Counted from the first letter of the stretch, positions 9,623 to 18,186 are shown. The stretch is 64,000 nt of DNA from Thermohalobaculum sp963721105 (GCA_963721105.1 CAVRHY010000011.1:1240001-1304000); one strand, 5' to 3'. Made by a program: numbers and translations. Notes: generated by a model not told the origin, from the sequence alone.

Positions 9623-10987
9623 GCGGCGCTTCCGCGAGCGACATGGAGACCGCCGGGTGCCTGCTGGACGCGGCGCGCCGCGCCGGGGCAGACGCGGCGG
9701 ACGCGATCGTCGTCGCCGACAGCGCGGTCTCGATCAGCGTGGACGGCGGCGGGGCGCTGGAGGAGGCCGAGCGCGCGGAGGCGCGCGAGGCGGGCCTGCG
9801 CGTGCTGGTCGGGCGCCGACAGGCATGCGTCGCGTCGTCGGATCTGCGCCCCGAGACGCTGCGCGAGCTGGCCGAGCGCGCTGTCGCGATCGCCCGCGAG
9901 GCGCCGGAGGACCCGTATTGCGGGCTGGCCGAGCCCGGGCAGTTGGCGCGCGACGCCGGTGCGGCCGGCCCAGGGGACGGGCTGGAGATGGTCGACCCCG
10001 AGCCGGCGCCGGGCCCTGAGGAACTGGAGGGGATGGCCGCGGCCGGCGCTGCCGCGGCGCTGGCCGTCGCGGGCGTCGCCCAGGTCGAGCAGGCGAGCGC
10101 GTCCTGGAGCGAGAGCCGGGTGGCGCTGGCCGCGACGAACGGCTTTTCCGGCGGCTATGCCCGCACGGACATTGGCATCGGCGTCTCGGCGATCGCCGGC
10201 CAGGGGCTGTCGCGTGAGCGCGATCATGCCGGCGAGACGCGCCGCCGGCGCGCCGACCTGCCGACGCCGGAGTGGGTGGGCGAGCGCGCCGGCCGCCGCG
10301 CTGCCGAGCGTCTGGGGCCGCGCCGCCCGCCCGTCGGCGCGGTGCCGGTGCTGTTCGACCAGCGCGTCGCCGCCTCGCTGATCGGCCACCTGCTGGGCGC
10401 GGCGAACGGCGCATCGGTGGCGCGCGGCTCGTCCTGGCTGATGGGCCGGATGGGCGACGTTGGTTCTGCCCGACGGCATCGACGTCATGGAGGACCCGCT
10501 GATCGTGCGCGGCCCCGCCTCGCGCCCGTTCGACGCCGAGGGGATCGCCGCGCGCCCGCGGCCGATCGTCGAGGGCGGGCGGCTGGTGCGCTGGGTGCTG
10601 GACCTCGCCAGCGCCCGGCGGCTGGGGCTGGAGACGACCGGCAACGCGCGGCGCGGCACCTCGGCGCCGCCGAGCCCGGGCACGACGAACGTGCGGATGA
10701 CGCAAGGCACGCGGACGCGCGAGCAGTTGATTGCCGAGATGGGGACCGGGCTGCTGGTGACCTCGATGATCGGCTCGTCCGTCAACCCGACGACGGGCGC
10801 CTACAGCCGGGGCGCGGCCGGGTTCTGGGTCGAGAACGGCGCCATCGCCTACCCGGTCAACGAGGTGACGATCGCGGGCTCGCTGCCCGACATGCTGCGC
10901 ACGATCGCGCCGGCCGACGACGCCGACCCGAACCGCGCCGTCTCGGTGCCGTCGCTGCTGGTCGGGGGGCTGACGGTCGGTGCCTGA
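9619..10987 (+). CDS. pmbA: PmbA/TldD family metalloprotease subunit PmbA (frameshifted near 10460)
   Basis: PmbA (TldE) forms a heterodimer with TldD that degrades unfolded peptides and matures microcin-like peptides; TldD supplies the zinc site. The first frame covers residues 1 to about 280 (LLDAARRAGADAADAIVV, LRVLVGRRQACVASSD, VPVLFDQRVAASLIGHLLGA). Near 10460 it must move by one base to continue as VLPDGIDVMEDPL, then GNARRGTSAPPSPGTTNVRM and NPTTGAYSRGAAGFWVENG, both PmbA signatures. With the shift repaired it is about 455 residues, normal length. The partner tldD lies at 37.3-38.7 kb. It overlaps the MAPEG stop and the next gene's start, indicating an operon. Confidence 0.88.
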
Positions 10988-11802
10988 TCCGGATGACGAT
11001 ACCGCCCTCCTGCTCGACGCGGCCCTGGCTGCCGGGCAGATCGCCAACCGGCATTTCCGCACCGGGGTCGCGGTCTACGACAAGGGCGAGCTCGGACCCG
11101 TCACGGATGCCGACCTCGAGGTCGACGCCATGCTTCGCGCGCGGCTGGGCGCTGCGCGGCCGGGCTATGGCTGGCTGTCGGAGGAGAGCGCGGACGGCCC
11201 GGAGCGTTTGTCGGCCGGACGGGTCTTCATCGTCGATCCGATCGACGGCACGCGCAGCTTCATCGCGGGCGATGCCGGCTGGGCCGTGGCGCTGGCCGTC
11301 GTCGAGCAGGGCCGGCCGGTCGCCGCCGCCATCCACCTGCCGGCGCGCGGCGAGACCTACAGCGCCACGGCAGGGCAGGGGGCGTTCCGCGACGGGACGC
11401 GCATTGCCGCCTCGACCGCCGACCGGATTGAAACGGCGACCGTGCTGACGGCGCGAAAGCAGATGGCGCCCGAGCACTGGCCCGGCGGGTCGCCGGCCCT
11501 GCAGCGGCATTTCCGCAGCTCGCTCGCCTGGCGGATGTGCCTGGTCGCCGAGGGGCGGTTCGAATTCGATGCTGACCTTCCGCCGCGCCTTCGAGTGGGA
11601 CATCGCCGCCGGCGCGCTGATCGCCGCCGAGGCCGGCGCGCTGGTGACGGACGGGGCGGGCGGCGCGATGCGCTTCAACAGCCCCGAGGCCATGCAGGCG
11701 GGTGTGATCGCGGCTCCGAACGCGCTGCACCGGCGAATCATGGAGCACCGCCGGGGCGCCCTCGCGGACGCCGGGGCGCCGCCGCGGGGACCGCTGGAGT
11801 AG
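10980..11802 (+). CDS. Inositol monophosphatase / CysQ family phosphatase (frameshifted near 11570)
   Basis: Magnesium-dependent phosphatase of the IMPase/CysQ superfamily. The metal-site motifs are in order: GPVTDADLEVD, the EE pair in GWLSEESADGP, and IVDPIDGTRSFIAG (D-P-I-D-G-T). The C-terminal metal Asp lies in FEWDIAAGALIAAEAG after a frame change near 11570, where FEFD should run on to MLTFRRAFEWD; loss of one copy of a GATGC repeat would produce exactly this break. The start is GTG 10980, overlapping the pmbA stop by eight bases. Candidate substrates are inositol phosphate or 3'-phosphoadenosine 5'-phosphate; the sequence does not decide between them. Confidence 0.82.
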
Positions 11803-11806
11803 GGCC

Positions 11807-12146
11807 ATGGTCGTCGCCGAGGCATGGGCGCTGGAAGAGCGGCTCTGGCGCGAGGGCACGGCCGTGTCCGGGCCGGTGCTAGACCCCGTCTGCACCGTGG
11901 TCTTTTCCCGCATCGGCGTGATGCGCACGGCCGCGATCCCGGACGGCCTGAAGGGCACGCCGGGTTCCGGTCGAGGTGACCGACCGCGCGGCGGCGCGAC
12001 CCGGGGCCGCCCTGCTGGTGCTCGGCTACGCGGCCGAGGCCATGCGCCGGGAAGCCGAGGCCTGTCGCTGCCGCTGCACCTCGACCCGGTGCGCCGATGG
12101 CGGGGCGTGGCTTCCGGTCCGGCCCCTGCAGACGGTGGCCGGATGA
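11807..12146 (+). CDS. DUF4440/SnoaL-like (NTF2 fold) protein, frameshifted
   Basis: The start ATG at 11807 lies four bases after the phosphatase stop. The first frame reads VVAEAWALEERLWREG, VCTVVFSRIGVMRTA and IPDGLK. Near 11970 the frame moves by one base to VEVTDRAAARPGAALLVLGY and ends with CRCRCTSTRC, a tryptophan-containing strand and VRPLQTVAG. The layout (a helix with E-x-x-L-W, a beta strand on F-x-x-x-G, and a final strand pair resembling C-R-C-T-S-x-W ... V-R-x-x-Q-T) fits small NTF2-fold DUF4440 proteins. Function unknown. The family call is tentative because the C-terminal half may hold a second error. Confidence 0.5.
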
Positions 12147-12343
12147 AAGACGCTCCGGCCCGGGAGGTTTCGCCGCGGGACATTCCGCCGGGGGCGCGCC
12201 GGGGAGCGCGTTGGCGGGCGCACCGGGGGGAGCATCCGGGGGTGTGCCGGGGCGCGTGCCGGAGGGCGCCGCCGACGCGCCCGGCCTTTCGCGCCGCCGT
12301 CGCCGCCGCTATGCTGCGGCGCGGCAACAGGGAAGGACGTCCA

Positions 12344-12595
12344 ATGGCGAAAGCGATGCTGCACCTGGTCTTTGGCGGCGAGCTGGTCGACCCGCAGGGC
12401 ACCGAGTTCCGCGACCCGGAGAGCCTGGACATCGTCGGGATCTATCCCAGCTTCGCCACGGCTCAGGTCGCCTGGAAAGCGGCGGCGCAGCGCACCGTCG
12501 ACAACGCCAACATGCGCTATTTCATCGCCCACCTGCACCGGCTGGTCGACGAGGAGCGCGAGGGCAGCGCCGATCCCCGGGCGCTCAGAACCTGA
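12344..12595 (+). CDS. DUF4170 domain-containing protein
   Basis: A compact 83-residue soluble protein. Its features are LHLVFGGELVDPQGTEFRD, the strongly conserved DIVGIYPSFATAQVAWKAAAQRT split over a beta-alpha unit, and NMRYFIAHLHRLVDE. These fit DUF4170, which in alphaproteobacteria lies immediately before the acyltransferase, waaA and lpxK genes, as it does here. The ATG at 12344 follows GGGAAGGACGTCCA. The function is not known; the conserved neighbourhood suggests a role linked to outer-membrane lipid synthesis. The next gene starts four bases after its stop. Confidence 0.82.
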   Translation: MAKAMLHLVFGGELVDPQGTEFRDPESLDIVGIYPSFATAQVAWKAAAQRTVDNANMRYFIAHLHRLVDEEREGSADPRALRT

Positions 12596-12598
12596 CGC

Positions 12599-13417
12599 AT
12601 GGCTGGCGCTCTGGACGGGCTGGCCCGGTGGCTGCGCCACTCGCCGACGGGTCTGCGGGTCGGCTCGGCGCTGGGGGCGTTGTATGTCCGGCTGGTCAAC
12701 GCCACGACGCGCTGGCAGATCGAGGGGCGGTCGCAGTACGACGCGGTGCTGGCGCTGGACACGGGCATCGTTGTCGTCATGTGGCACGGGCGGCTGTTCA
12801 TGTCGCCCTTCTGGGGCGACATGAACCGGCGCACCGTGGCGATGATCTCGGCGAACCGGGACGGCGAGCTGATCACCGGCATCGTCAACCGCTTCGGCAT
12901 CCGCACGGTGCGCGGATCGAGTTATGACCACGCCAAGGCGCGCGACAAGGGCGGGCTGCGCGCCTATGTCGGCGCCCGGCGCGAGCTGGCGCGCGAGAAC
13001 GCCATCCTGGGCATCTCGCCGGACGGGCCGCGCGGGCCGCGCATGCGGGCGCAGCCGGGCGCGGCGCAACTGGCGATCGACACGCGCTGCCCGGTGCAGC
13101 CGGTGACGTTCTCGACGCGGTGGGGCAGGCTGCTGGGAAGCTGGGACAGGTTTCTCGTGCCGTTTCCATTCGGGCGGGGCGTGCAGATCTGGGGTGAGCC
13201 GCTGCACCCCCCCGCGCCGGGCGATCCCGAGGCCGCGCTGCGCTTCCTGGACGAGATCGAGGCAGCGCTGACTGGCATCACCGTGCGCGCCGACGAGATC
13301 TGCGGCCGCGTGCCCGTGATGCCCGGCCCGCCGGTCGAGCCGCCGCCCGGATCGTCCGACAAGGAGTCCGCGCCGCCCTCCGGGCAGGCCGGTGACCCGA
13401 AAGCCGGGCGGGCATGA
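12599..13417 (+). CDS. Lysophospholipid acyltransferase family protein (DUF374)
   Basis: A 272-residue putative acyltransferase of the DUF374/LPLAT type. Visible motifs are VVMWHGRLFMSPF, where the His is in the position of the family's catalytic histidine, ANRDGELITGIVNRFG, VRGSS, and SPDGPRGPRMRAQPGAAQLA (glycerophosphate-binding P-D-G-P-R-G-P). The N-terminal portion has one hydrophobic stretch (GSALGALYVRLVNA). In this gene context it probably acylates a lipid A or phospholipid intermediate at the inner membrane, but the acceptor is unproven. The last 35 residues are Pro/Ser-rich and disordered. It overlaps waaA by four bases (ATGA). Confidence 0.85.
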   Translation: MAGALDGLARWLRHSPTGLRVGSALGALYVRLVNATTRWQIEGRSQYDAVLALDTGIVVVMWHGRLFMSPFWGDMNRRTVAMISANRDGELITGIVNRFGIRTVRGSSYDHAKARDKGGLRAYVGARRELARENAILGISPDGPRGPRMRAQPGAAQLAIDTRCPVQPVTFSTRWGRLLGSWDRFLVPFPFGRGVQIWGEPLHPPAPGDPEAALRFLDEIEAALTGITVRADEICGRVPVMPGPPVEPPPGSSDKESAPPSGQAGDPKAGRA

Positions 13418-14877
13418 GCCCGGCGCTCGCGGCCTACCTGGCGGCCTCGGCGCTGGCCGGGCCGGTCGCCACGCCGTTGCTGCGCCGCCGGCTGGCGCGC
13501 GGCAAGGAGGACGGGGGCCGGCTGGGCGAGCGGCTGGGCCGGGCCGGGCGGGCCAGGCCTGACGGGCGGCTGGCCTGGCTGCACGCGGCCAGCGTCGGCG
13601 AGGCCAACTCGGCGCTGCCTCTGGTCGCGGCGCTGCGCGCGCGTGGCCTCTCCGTGCTGGTGACGACGGGCACCGTGACCTCGGCGCGGCAGATGGTGGC
13701 GGTGTTGCCCGAGGGTGCCATCCACCAGTTCGCGCCGGTCGACACGGCCCCGGCGGTGCGCGGTTTCCTGGACCACTGGCGCCCCGACCTGGCGGTCTGG
13801 ATCGAGAGCGAGCTGTGGCCGCGGCTGGTCGTCGAGACCGCCCGGCGCGGCATCCCGATGGCGCTGGTCAACGCCCGGCTCTCGGCGCGGAGCGCGGAGC
13901 GCTGGGGCTGGCTGCCGGGGATGGCGAGGGCGCTGCTGGGCGGCTTCCGGCTGGTCCTGGCGCAGGACCGCGAGACGGTGGGGCGCCTTCGCGCGCTCGG
14001 CGTCGAGGCGCGCTTTGCCGGCAACCTGAAGGCGCTGGTGACGGTGCCCGACTGCGCCGCGGCCGAGCTGGCCGCCATCCGCGCGGCGCTGGGCGGCCGT
14101 CCGGTCTGGCTGGCCGCCTCGACCCATGACGGCGAGGAGCGTGCCGTCATCGCCGCCCACAAAAGCCTGCGCGTCACGGTGCCGCGCGCGTCCCCTCCCC
14201 CGCCGGTGGGGCGGGAAGGCGATGACGCCGGGATGGGGGGCGATGCCTGCGAGGCTGCGAGCCGGCCGGACGGCGGGCTGCCCTCGCCGCCGGCGTTCCC
14301 TCCCCGTCCGGGGGAGGGCCAGGGTGGGGGCGCCACGATGGACGCGACGACGTCCGGTGCAGGCGGCCGCAGCCCGGCTTCCGACGCCGCACCGCTGCTG
14401 ATCCTCGCGCCCCGCCATCCCGCGCGCGGCGACGCGGTCGCAGCCCTTCTCGCCGATGCCGGCCTGACCTGCGTCCGCCGCTCGGCTGGCGGGCTGCCGG
14501 GCGCGGCGGATGTCTGGCTTGCCGACACGCTGGGCGAGATGGGCCTCTGGTACCGGCTGGCGCCGCTCGCCTTCGTCGGCGGCTCGCTGGTGCCAGTCGG
14601 GGGGCACACGCCGTTCGAGCCCGTCCAGCTGCGCTCGGCCGTGCTGCACGGGCCGCATGTCGCGAACTTCGCCCCCGCCTACGCGGCGCTCGACGCGGGC
14701 GGCGGCGCGGTGCCGGTGGCCGATTCCGGCGCGCTGGCGGCGGCGGTGCGGGGGCTGTTCGCCGATCCGGGGCGGGCCGAGGCCTTGCGCGAGCAGGCCC
14801 GGGCGATCCATGACGGGCTGAAGCCCGACCTCGCCGCCGTTACGGACGGGCTGCTCGCGCTGATGGAGGCTGCATGA
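13414..14877 (+). CDS. waaA: 3-deoxy-D-manno-octulosonic acid transferase (Kdo transferase), with an in-frame insertion
   Basis: WaaA moves Kdo from CMP-Kdo to the lipid A precursor at the inner face of the cytoplasmic membrane. The 487-residue product has the N-terminal GT-B half with WLHAASVGEANSALPL (catalytic Glu in S-V-G-E), SELWPRLVVETARRGIP and NARLSARSAERW. The C-terminal half has APRHPARGD, ADTLGEMGLWYRLAP and FVGGSLVPVGGHTPFEP. Between HKSL and LLILAPRHP lie about 70 extra residues (roughly 14172-14388) of Pro/Gly-rich sequence encoded by a palindromic repeat; without them the protein would have the usual length of about 420. The frame stays open, so the enzyme could still be made. 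Overlaps both neighbours by four bases. Confidence 0.93.
   Translation: MSPALAAYLAASALAGPVATPLLRRRLARGKEDGGRLGERLGRAGRARPDGRLAWLHAASVGEANSALPLVAALRARGLSVLVTTGTVTSARQMVAVLPEGAIHQFAPVDTAPAVRGFLDHWRPDLAVWIESELWPRLVVETARRGIPMALVNARLSARSAERWGWLPGMARALLGGFRLVLAQDRETVGRLRALGVEARFAGNLKALVTVPDCAAAELAAIRAALGGRPVWLAASTHDGEERAVIAAHKSLRVTVPRASPPPPVGREGDDAGMGGDACEAASRPDGGLPSPPAFPPRPGEGQGGGATMDATTSGAGGRSPASDAAPLLILAPRHPARGDAVAALLADAGLTCVRRSAGGLPGAADVWLADTLGEMGLWYRLAPLAFVGGSLVPVGGHTPFEPVQLRSAVLHGPHVANFAPAYAALDAGGGAVPVADSGALAAAVRGLFADPGRAEALREQARAIHDGLKPDLAAVTDGLLALMEAA
14187..14335. repeat. Palindromic repeat element inserted in frame within waaA
   Basis: Two GC-rich hairpin units sit inside the coding sequence. 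The second is clearest: CCCTCCCC (14298-14305), a four-base loop, and GGGGGAGGG (14310-14318), followed by CCAGGGTGGGGGC. The first (14189-14240) is a related C-rich/G-rich pair ending in GGGATGGGGGG. Read on the minus strand the element gives the phrase PHPGPPPDGEG, close to the translation of dispersed hairpin repeats common between genes in alphaproteobacteria. Related hairpins lie at 35879-35908, 42805-42825 and 51445-51464. Confidence 0.7.
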
Positions 14878-15872
14878 GGGCGCCGCGTTTCTGGTCGAAC
14901 ATGCCCCGCCGTCCGGGCTGGCAGGCCCGCGCGCTGGGTCCTGCCTCGGTCGTCTGGCGTGCCGGCGCCTGGGCGCGCGGGCTGACGGCGCGGACGAAGC
15001 CGGGGGAAGTGCCGGTGGTCTGCGTCGGCAACATCACGGCCGGCGGTGCCGGCAAGACGCCGATGGTCGCGGCGCTGATGCAGCGGCTGACGGCCGAGGG
15101 CGTCACGGTGCATGTCGTCAGCCGCGGCCATGGCGGGCTGACGCGCGGCCCCTACCGCGTCGTCCCGTCGCGCCACGACGTCCGCGACGTCGGCGACGAG
15201 CCGCTGATGCTGGCCGCGCTGGGGACCGTCTGGGTCTCGCGCGACCGGGCCGCCGGCGTGCATGCGGCGGCCGTCGAGGGGGCGCAGATCGTGCTGCTGG
15301 ACGACGGCCACCAGAACCCGCGCGTCGCCAAGGACCGCTCGATCGTCATGGTCGACGCCGGGCAGGGCTTTGGCAACGGCCGGCTGATCCCGGCAGGTCC
15401 GCTGCGCGAGCCGGTGCGCCAAGGCCTGGCGCGGGCCGACCTGGTCGTGCTGGTCGGCGCGCCGGAGGCCCGGCTGGCGGCCGTCGCGCGCTGGCCCGAG
15501 CTTGAGCGCATCGCTCCGCTGGGCGCCGAGCTGGTGCCGCTGCCGACCGGCATGCCGCTGGCCGGCGAACGGGTGGTGGCATTCGCCGGCATCGGCCGGC
15601 CGGAGAAGTTCTTCGAGACGCTGCGCGGCATGGGGGCGGATCTGGTCGCCACGCACCCCTTCCCCGACCACCACGTCTATCGTCCGTCCATCCTCAAGCG
15701 GCTGATCGCCGACGCCCGGCGCGCCGACGCGATGCTGGTGACGACCGAGAAGGACGCCGTCCGCTTGCCGCAGGCGCTGCGCGCCGAGGTCATCACCGTG
15801 CAGGTCCGGCTGGAGCCCGAGGATTGGGCGCCGATCGACGCGCTGTTCGCCGGGCTGCTGCCCGCCGGGTGA
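14874..15872 (+). CDS. lpxK: Tetraacyldisaccharide 4'-kinase (lipid A 4'-kinase)
   Basis: LpxK phosphorylates the 4'-position of the tetraacyl disaccharide to give lipid IVA, using ATP at the inner membrane. The 332-residue protein has the P-loop GNITAGGAGKTPMV at about residues 52-65, SRGHGGLTRGPYRV, DEPLMLA, DDGHQN, the catalytic-base region, and VTTEKDAVRLP in the C-terminal lobe. An N-terminal amphipathic segment would dock it on the membrane. It starts four bases inside the waaA stop. Intact, and the expected last step of the cluster's lipid A branch. Confidence 0.96.
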   Translation: MRAPRFWSNMPRRPGWQARALGPASVVWRAGAWARGLTARTKPGEVPVVCVGNITAGGAGKTPMVAALMQRLTAEGVTVHVVSRGHGGLTRGPYRVVPSRHDVRDVGDEPLMLAALGTVWVSRDRAAGVHAAAVEGAQIVLLDDGHQNPRVAKDRSIVMVDAGQGFGNGRLIPAGPLREPVRQGLARADLVVLVGAPEARLAAVARWPELERIAPLGAELVPLPTGMPLAGERVVAFAGIGRPEKFFETLRGMGADLVATHPFPDHHVYRPSILKRLIADARRADAMLVTTEKDAVRLPQALRAEVITVQVRLEPEDWAPIDALFAGLLPAG

Positions 15873-16012
15873 CGGCCGGCCCGGCAGCGTGCGCGACGCC
15901 GCTCGCCTGCCGCGCCATCGCCCCGCGTGCGCTCGCGCCCGCGCCGCGCGTGCGACCCCGTTCGCGGCGTCGGGAGTTGCACGCCGGCGCGCCGCCGTGG
16001 CAACGTGCTCGC

Positions 16013-16411
16013 ATGACCCGGACGATGCTGCTCCTCGCCATCCTTGCGGCGTCCGGCGCGCCGGGCGCAGGCGTTGGCCGGGCCGACGACTATGCCCCCG
16101 GCGAGAAGCTGACGCTGCTGCACTGCGGGCGCTGCCATGTCGTCAACGACCGCAACCGCCACGGCGGCATCGGCTCGACGCCCTCGTTCGCCGCCCTGCG
16201 CACGGCCGAGGACTGGGAGGACCGGATTCGCGCGTTCTACGCGCTGAACCCGCACCCCGCCTTCACGCAGGTCGCCGGCGTGACGCCCGCCTTTGCGCCC
16301 GAACGCCCCTCGCCGATCCATCCGGTCGAGCTGACCAAGGCCGAGATCGAGACGATCATCGGCTACGCCCGGACGATCCCGCCGAAGGATCTGGGGGCGG
16401 AGGTGCGGTAG
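16013..16411 (+). CDS. Periplasmic c-type cytochrome (single heme)
   Basis: The 132-residue product has a signal peptide (MTRTMLLLAILAASGAPGAG, cleavage near GRA-DD) and one heme site, CGRCH, at about residues 39-43. An axial Met is not obvious near the C-terminus (IETIIGYARTIPPKD), though the closing E-x-x-x-I-x-x-Y-A helix is typical of class I cytochrome c folds. The sixth heme ligand is therefore uncertain. It follows lpxK by 140 bases in the same direction, possibly with its own promoter. The redox partner is unknown. Confidence 0.75.
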   Translation: MTRTMLLLAILAASGAPGAGVGRADDYAPGEKLTLLHCGRCHVVNDRNRHGGIGSTPSFAALRTAEDWEDRIRAFYALNPHPAFTQVAGVTPAFAPERPSPIHPVELTKAEIETIIGYARTIPPKDLGAEVR

Positions 16412-16593
16412 GGGTGCTGTCCGCCTCGCGCGCGCCAAGACTGGACGCAATCGCCCGCGGCCGCGCACGGCCATCGCGACGCGCCGCCCAGTCGACGGCG
16501 AAGCCCGAAACGAGCAGCGTCAGGGGGCGGGAGTCGGAAGGATCGCGGAAGAACTGGTTGCGATTGTCGCAGTCTTGTCGCCATCACAGGCGT
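16412..16593. other. Boundary of the accessory pocket, no gene seen
   Basis: Between the cytochrome stop and the first small minus-strand gene I see no convincing coding frame, although a minus-strand stretch reading NQFFRDPSDSRPLTLLVSG looks protein-like. It may be the remnant of a gene lost when the accessory region formed. Confidence 0.25.
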
Positions 16594-16857
16594 TCATGAG
16601 CAAGGTTTATCGCTCTTGGGGAGGGGCGATAAAAGCTTCCTCTCGCTCGGCGGCTTGCACACGTTGACCCGCCGGGGGTCAGTCATGGGGCCGTCCGCCC
16701 TCGTCGGCGCCAGCGCCTTCAGCTCGCGCTCCAACTCGGCCATCCGCGCGCGGTCCTTCCGCGACAGCCGCTCTGCCATCAGCAACGTCTCGAACAGGCG
16801 CCTCCACTCTTGGTCAAGTGCCTCGTAAAGGGCGCTCGGCGTATCGGCAGGCTCCAT
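16594..16857 (-). CDS. Hypothetical protein, helical, accessory region
   Basis: An 87-residue product with a strongly helical middle (SALYEALDQEWRRLFETLL, then RMAELERELKAL), likely a short coiled coil, and a polar tail ending KSDKPCS. The start ATG at 16857 gives MEPADTPSALYEAL. Base composition is less GC-rich than in the neighbouring core genes. It follows another unknown small gene on the same strand, upstream of an insertion sequence. No family recognised; phage or mobile-element cargo is a guess. Confidence 0.45.
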   Translation of the reverse strand: MEPADTPSALYEALDQEWRRLFETLLMAERLSRKDRARMAELERELKALAPTRADGPMTDPRRVNVCKPPSERKLLSPLPKSDKPCS

Positions 16858-16910
16858 GAGGCATTGTCTAAAGCCGCCATTGCGGGTCGATCTGGAACCT
16901 CTCCGCCGCG

Positions 16911-17129
16911 TCACTCAAAGCGACGGCCTTCCTCAAGGGCCTGCCACTCGCGGGCATCAGGATCGCCGTCCACAACCCGCCACTGCGCCGCGTCGTCAGG
17001 ACTCCACCCCAACTTCCGTGCGCAGGCAACCATCGCGTCGAGGACGGCGGCAACCATGGTCCGGCCGGTAGTTTCATCTGAAATTACTTGGCGCAACGCG
17101 CCGGTCTGTTCGTTAACGCGCTTGTTCAT
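16911..17129 (-). CDS. Hypothetical protein, accessory region
   Basis: A 72-residue soluble product reading MNKRVNEQTGALRQVISDET, then MVAAVLDAMVACARKLGWSP and DGDPDAREWQALEEGRRFE. ATG 17129 is preferred over an upstream TTG at 17150 because it has a better-placed purine-rich stretch. It lies 53 bases upstream of the other unknown gene on the same strand, so they may be co-transcribed. The mixed codon use suggests acquisition. I do not recognise it. Confidence 0.45.
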   Translation of the reverse strand: MNKRVNEQTGALRQVISDETTGRTMVAAVLDAMVACARKLGWSPDDAAQWRVVDGDPDAREWQALEEGRRFE

Positions 17130-17401
17130 CTTCGGCTGCTCTTCTGACAATGGCCGGTTCTAGGTCAGAGTTTCGCCGGGGTTCAAGTCGAATTTTTCGC
17201 TTCATGCTTCCGGGCATGACGGCGGCAGAACACTTCCTCGGGGCTGCGGGAGCGCTGGCGTGGCAGTGCTTCGAAGGGGGGCTCAATGCCGTCGTGATGC
17301 TTTCACCGCATCGGCCGGGAAATGGGGGCAACAAAGTCACCCCATACGGCTCCTGGCGATAGCTGGTCAGCTCTTGCGTCTTAGAGCGTGTTTGAGAAGG
17401 G

Positions 17402-17845
17402 TTACGCCAGCCTCCTGACGAGGGTGGCGATGGCCGCGACGGTGATGAGCGCCTCGGCGACGTCGGTGAGCTGCTCATAGTCGCGCACGAGACGGCGACA
17501 CTTCATAATCCAGGCGAAAGTGCGCTCGACGACCCAGCGGCGTCGGATGACGACGAAGCCTTTGGCGCCACGCGGGCGCCTGACGATCTCGAGCGCGACG
17601 TGGGCCTTCGACTGCGCCCAATCGACCAAACGGCCGGCATAGCCGCCGTCGGCGAAGACGGTCGCCACGAAGGGGAAGCCGCGCCGCGAGCGGCGCAGCA
17701 CGCCCTTGGCGCCGTCGCGGTCCTGAAGGTCGGCGGCATGGACCTCGACCGCCAGCAGGCGGCCGTCGGTGTCGGTCATGATGTGACGCTTGCGTCCGTG
17801 GATCTTCTTGCCGGCGTCGAAGCCTTTGAACCCCCCTTTTGATCC
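17402..17845 (-). CDS. IS5 family transposase, second frame (OrfB, DDE domain)
   Basis: The frame runs GGSKGGFKGFDAGKKIHGRK, RHIMTDTDGRLLAVEVHAAD, VFADGGYAG (second Asp), and RRWVVERTFAWIMKCRRLVRDYE (Y-(2)R-(3)E-(6)K-like, with catalytic Glu), the DDE core of IS5 elements. It probably has no start of its own and is made as an OrfA-OrfB fusion by frameshifting at 17831-17840. The stop TAA is directly at the inner edge of the inverted repeat. Confidence 0.88.
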   Translation of the reverse strand, partial: GSKGGFKGFDAGKKIHGRKRHIMTDTDGRLLAVEVHAADLQDRDGAKGVLRRSRRGFPFVATVFADGGYAGRLVDWAQSKAHVALEIVRRPRGAKGFVVIRRRWVVERTFAWIMKCRRLVRDYEQLTDVAEALITVAAIATLVRRLA

Positions 17846-18186
17846 GCCGTCCGGACGGACTGGCTGTCCAGCACGGCTGCGGAGGGCGAGGCCTCGCGTC
17901 CCTCCCGCTCCCGGTCGGCCATGACGAGCGCGTGGTGGATCCTCGCCCACACGCCGTCATGCTGCCAGCGGCGGAAGTGATGGTAGACGGTCTGCCACGG
18001 CGGGAAGTCGTGCGGCAGCAGTCGCCACGCGCACCCAGCCCGCAGCAGGTAGAGGATCGCTTCGACGATCTCGCGTTTGGGAGCCTTGCGCGGTCTGCCG
18101 CCCGGCGCGGCGTCCGGGATCATCGGCGCGATCACGCTCCATTGGGTGTCGGTCAGATCGCTCGGATAGGCATGGCGGAGGGTCAT
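17776..18186 (-). CDS. IS5 family transposase, first frame (OrfA)
   Basis: Starts at ATG 18186 (MTLRHAYPSDLTDTQWSVIA). It carries the N-terminal DUF4096-type DNA-binding region of IS5 transposases: PMIPDAAPGGRPRK, EIVEAILYLLRAGCAWRLLP and FPPWQTVYHHFRRWQ. It then has the first catalytic Asp in AAVLDSQSVRTAD. At the slippery run at 17831-17840 (AAAAGGGGGG on the coding strand) ribosomes are expected to slip into the OrfB frame. Without slippage the product ends after a short unrelated tail at 17776. Confidence 0.9.
   Translation of the reverse strand: MTLRHAYPSDLTDTQWSVIAPMIPDAAPGGRPRKAPKREIVEAILYLLRAGCAWRLLPHDFPPWQTVYHHFRRWQHDGVWARIHHALVMADREREGREASPSAAVLDSQSVRTADQKGGSKASTPARRSTDASVTS

Noticed and set aside
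9058..10785. 575-codon minus-strand frame across the MAPEG and pmbA genes
   Set aside because: It is antisense to two conserved genes and has shadow-type composition.
14187..14335. CRISPR array in the repeated C/G-rich stretch
   Set aside because: The units are hairpins of unequal length without regular spacers, and no cas gene occurs in the window.
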